From positions 1-58,796 of the forward strand of contig NZ_SLXA01000014.1 of assembly GCF_004340975.1 (NCBI RefSeq): DNA of 58,796 nt, written 5' to 3'. Origin of the DNA: Frisingicoccus caecimuris. Lineage in GTDB: Bacteria > Bacillota > Clostridia > Lachnospirales > Lachnospiraceae. Made by a program: the position numbers and the translations under genes. Of this stretch, positions 57,333 to 58,796 are shown piece by piece (position 1 is the stretch's first letter; every line of letters begins with the position of its first letter). Under the pieces are notes generated by a model, which worked only from the letters and a program-made list of their open reading frames with translations, was not told the DNA's origin and searched no databases.

Positions 57333-58750
57333 TGTCGCTGTATCATTTTTCTGTAAAGCAGGTATCAAGGGGAAAAGGGCAGACGGTGGTAGGTTCCGCA
57401 GCTTATATTTCCGGTCAGAAACTGCATAATGATTATTACGAGGAAATCCATGATTACACTAGAAAGCAGGGAGTGATCTTTGACGAGATCATGCTGCCGG
57501 ACTATGTGCCGGATCGTTTCTCTGACCGCCAGACACTCTGGAATGAAGTGGAGTTTGCAGAGAAAGGAAAGAGGGCACAGCTTGCCTATTCCTTTAATAT
57601 TGCATTACAAAATGAGCTGACGATGGAAGAAAATGTAGAGCTGGCAAGGGAGTTCTGCAGGGAACAGTTTGTCAGCCGGGGGATGATCGTGGATATGGCA
57701 GTCCATGAGGGGGAATCCAGTGACCCGGAGATTGCAGACAATCCCCACTTCCATGTGCTGATTCCCATCCGTCCCATGAATAAAGATGGGACATGGGGGA
57801 AGAAACAGCGGAGGGAGTACAAGCTGGATGAAGATGGAAACCGCATCCGGGATGAAAACGGAAAATACATCTTTTCTGCTGTTTCCACTACCGGCTGGAA
57901 TTCCCCGGAACTTCTGGAAGAATGGAGAAAGCAGTGGGCGGATAAAGTCAATGCGGCATTCAAGGAGAACGGTCTGGCAGCAAGGATTGACCACCGGTCT
58001 TATGAGAAGCAGGGAATTGAACTGATCCCAACGATCCATGAAGGATATGAAGTCCGGGCGATGGAGAGGAAAGGCATCCGGACAGTGGTGGGAGACCTGA
58101 ACCGGGCAATCCGCAAATTAAATGAGATATGGATCCATTTAAAAGAATCCCTTGCGTGGGCGAAAACATTCCGGGAAGAGGTAAGCGCGGAACTGTACCG
58201 GAGGGCAAACCCTACATTGATGGAAAGCCTGCAGGATTATTATGAGAAACGTGATAAAGTGGCAGATACCTACCAGTATGGGAGCCGGAAAGCACATCTG
58301 ATGAACCTGAAAGAGTTTGCAGAGGCAGTGAATTATCTGACTGTGAACCAGATCGCAACAGTGGAACAGCTGAACCAGAAAGTAGAGGAATTACAGACGG
58401 TTGCGGATGGCATCCGTTCCGAAATCAAATCCCGGAGGGGAGAGATTGCCGGATACCGGGAACTGATGGATTACGACCAGAAAATGAAAAAGCTGCAGCC
58501 GGTTATGGATAAATACCATAAGATTTTCTTTAAGGGTTCCAAGCAGAAATATTACAGTGAGCATAAAAAGCAGATCGACTTGTACCGGATGTGTGAACGG
58601 AGGCTGAAACCCTACCGGGATGCACAAGGGAAGCTGCCGGTTGCACAGTGGAAAAAAGAACAGGAAAAGCTGGAGGCATTGAACTGGGATGCGGATATTG
58701 ATGTTTATGATACACTAGAATTACCGAAAAAAAGCGTCAGAATTCCCTGA
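57332..58750 (+). CDS. MobA/MobL relaxase (MOBQ type)
   Basis: The 472-residue protein begins with the relaxase domain: MSLYHFSVKQVSRGKGQTVVGSAAYISGQKL, Tyr residues near 26-37 as candidate nucleophiles, and the metal-binding NPHFHVLIPIRP with H139 and H141. A helical region (about 255-470) follows. It would nick oriT and lead the strand into a recipient. The C-terminus is shorter than in many relatives: the frame stops at 58750 at KKSVRIP and stays open for some codons after the stop, so a nonsense or frameshift truncation of the tail is possible. The catalytic half is intact. Confidence 0.88.
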   Translation: MSLYHFSVKQVSRGKGQTVVGSAAYISGQKLHNDYYEEIHDYTRKQGVIFDEIMLPDYVPDRFSDRQTLWNEVEFAEKGKRAQLAYSFNIALQNELTMEENVELAREFCREQFVSRGMIVDMAVHEGESSDPEIADNPHFHVLIPIRPMNKDGTWGKKQRREYKLDEDGNRIRDENGKYIFSAVSTTGWNSPELLEEWRKQWADKVNAAFKENGLAARIDHRSYEKQGIELIPTIHEGYEVRAMERKGIRTVVGDLNRAIRKLNEIWIHLKESLAWAKTFREEVSAELYRRANPTLMESLQDYYEKRDKVADTYQYGSRKAHLMNLKEFAEAVNYLTVNQIATVEQLNQKVEELQTVADGIRSEIKSRRGEIAGYRELMDYDQKMKKLQPVMDKYHKIFFKGSKQKYYSEHKKQIDLYRMCERRLKPYRDAQGKLPVAQWKKEQEKLEALNWDADIDVYDTLELPKKSVRIP

Positions 58751-58796
58751 AATCAGCAAGGGAAATTCCCCAAAAAAGGCGGGACATATTGAACCA

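Overview
The window looks like a chromosomal segment of a Gram-positive gut anaerobe, most likely of the family Lachnospiraceae (Clostridia). The evidence is AGGAGG-type ribosome sites, lipoproteins with a lipobox, moderate GC, an oxygen-sensitive hybrid-cluster protein operon, and accessory gene families (Maff2, PcfB, TnpV, RepA_N, CD1845-like, DUF3847) typical of clostridial integrative elements. No rRNA, tRNA or CRISPR array was seen.

Layout. (1) 1-3864: the right end of an IS66-type insertion sequence stops just beside a nitrosative-stress operon on the minus strand (ferredoxin-like protein, cupin, small ferredoxin, hcp). A Crp/Fnr regulator is transcribed divergently, and a palindrome lies in the shared promoter region. 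(2) 3865-6840: a plasmid-type remnant with a 5'-truncated ParM actin behind a long hairpin, a ParR-like partner, an XRE repressor and a sigma-like/HTH_16 pair as found in Tn916-type elements. (3) 7085-14228: a signalling cluster of an HTH protein, two kinase-like proteins (one with a degenerate catalytic domain), a NarL-type regulator, a receiver-like protein with Glu in place of the phospho-Asp, an orphan solute-binding lipoprotein and a membrane-anchored LuxR-type regulator. (4) 14463-24154: a zinc-ribbon, SPFH and lipoprotein cluster that matches the ydjG-ydjH-ydjI part of the Bacillus envelope-stress operon but has no pspA.

(5) 24166-30424: a graveyard of mobile elements. It holds the tail of an antiporter gene fused to a beheaded Tn4451-type relaxase, a frameshifted tnpV, a KilA-N gene, a phosphorylase/XRE pair, and an xis-int module whose integrase stops after its first catalytic Arg. 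(6) 30425-40666: the replication, partition and coupling module of an integrative element (ParA, ParB, SSB, two RepA_N-like proteins, a DnaC-like loader, PcfB, VirD4). It ends in a truncated Maff2 gene followed by tnpV, so the mating-pore genes expected downstream are missing. (7) 41116-46355: an ABC transporter with a LytTR/GHKL two-component pair and well-spaced LytTR-type repeats between them. (8) 46975-56875: a cargo block bounded by a 44-bp direct repeat. It carries a second ssb and a defence island: MmeI-like restriction-modification enzyme, DUF6414-like protein plus AAA+ ATPase, GmrSD-type enzyme, deoxyribosyltransferase-like protein and a PD-(D/E)XK-like nuclease. Between the AAA+ gene and the GmrSD gene lies about 190 bp of consecutive hairpins ending in an intrinsic terminator. 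(9) 56876-58796: a candidate oriT region followed by mobilisation genes (DUF3847 protein, MobA/MobL relaxase).

Together these suggest a layered integrative element. It can replicate, partition and be mobilised, but within this window it lacks its own mating pore, so it would need a helper. The most unusual signals are the hairpin-rich RNA-like stretch at 53415-53604, five 23-bp iterons inside a rep gene, two perfect palindromes (30 and 27 bp) inside coding sequences, and the pspA-less ydjGHI-like cluster next to an orphan binding-protein/LuxR sensor. Functions come from motifs read by eye; no database search was run.
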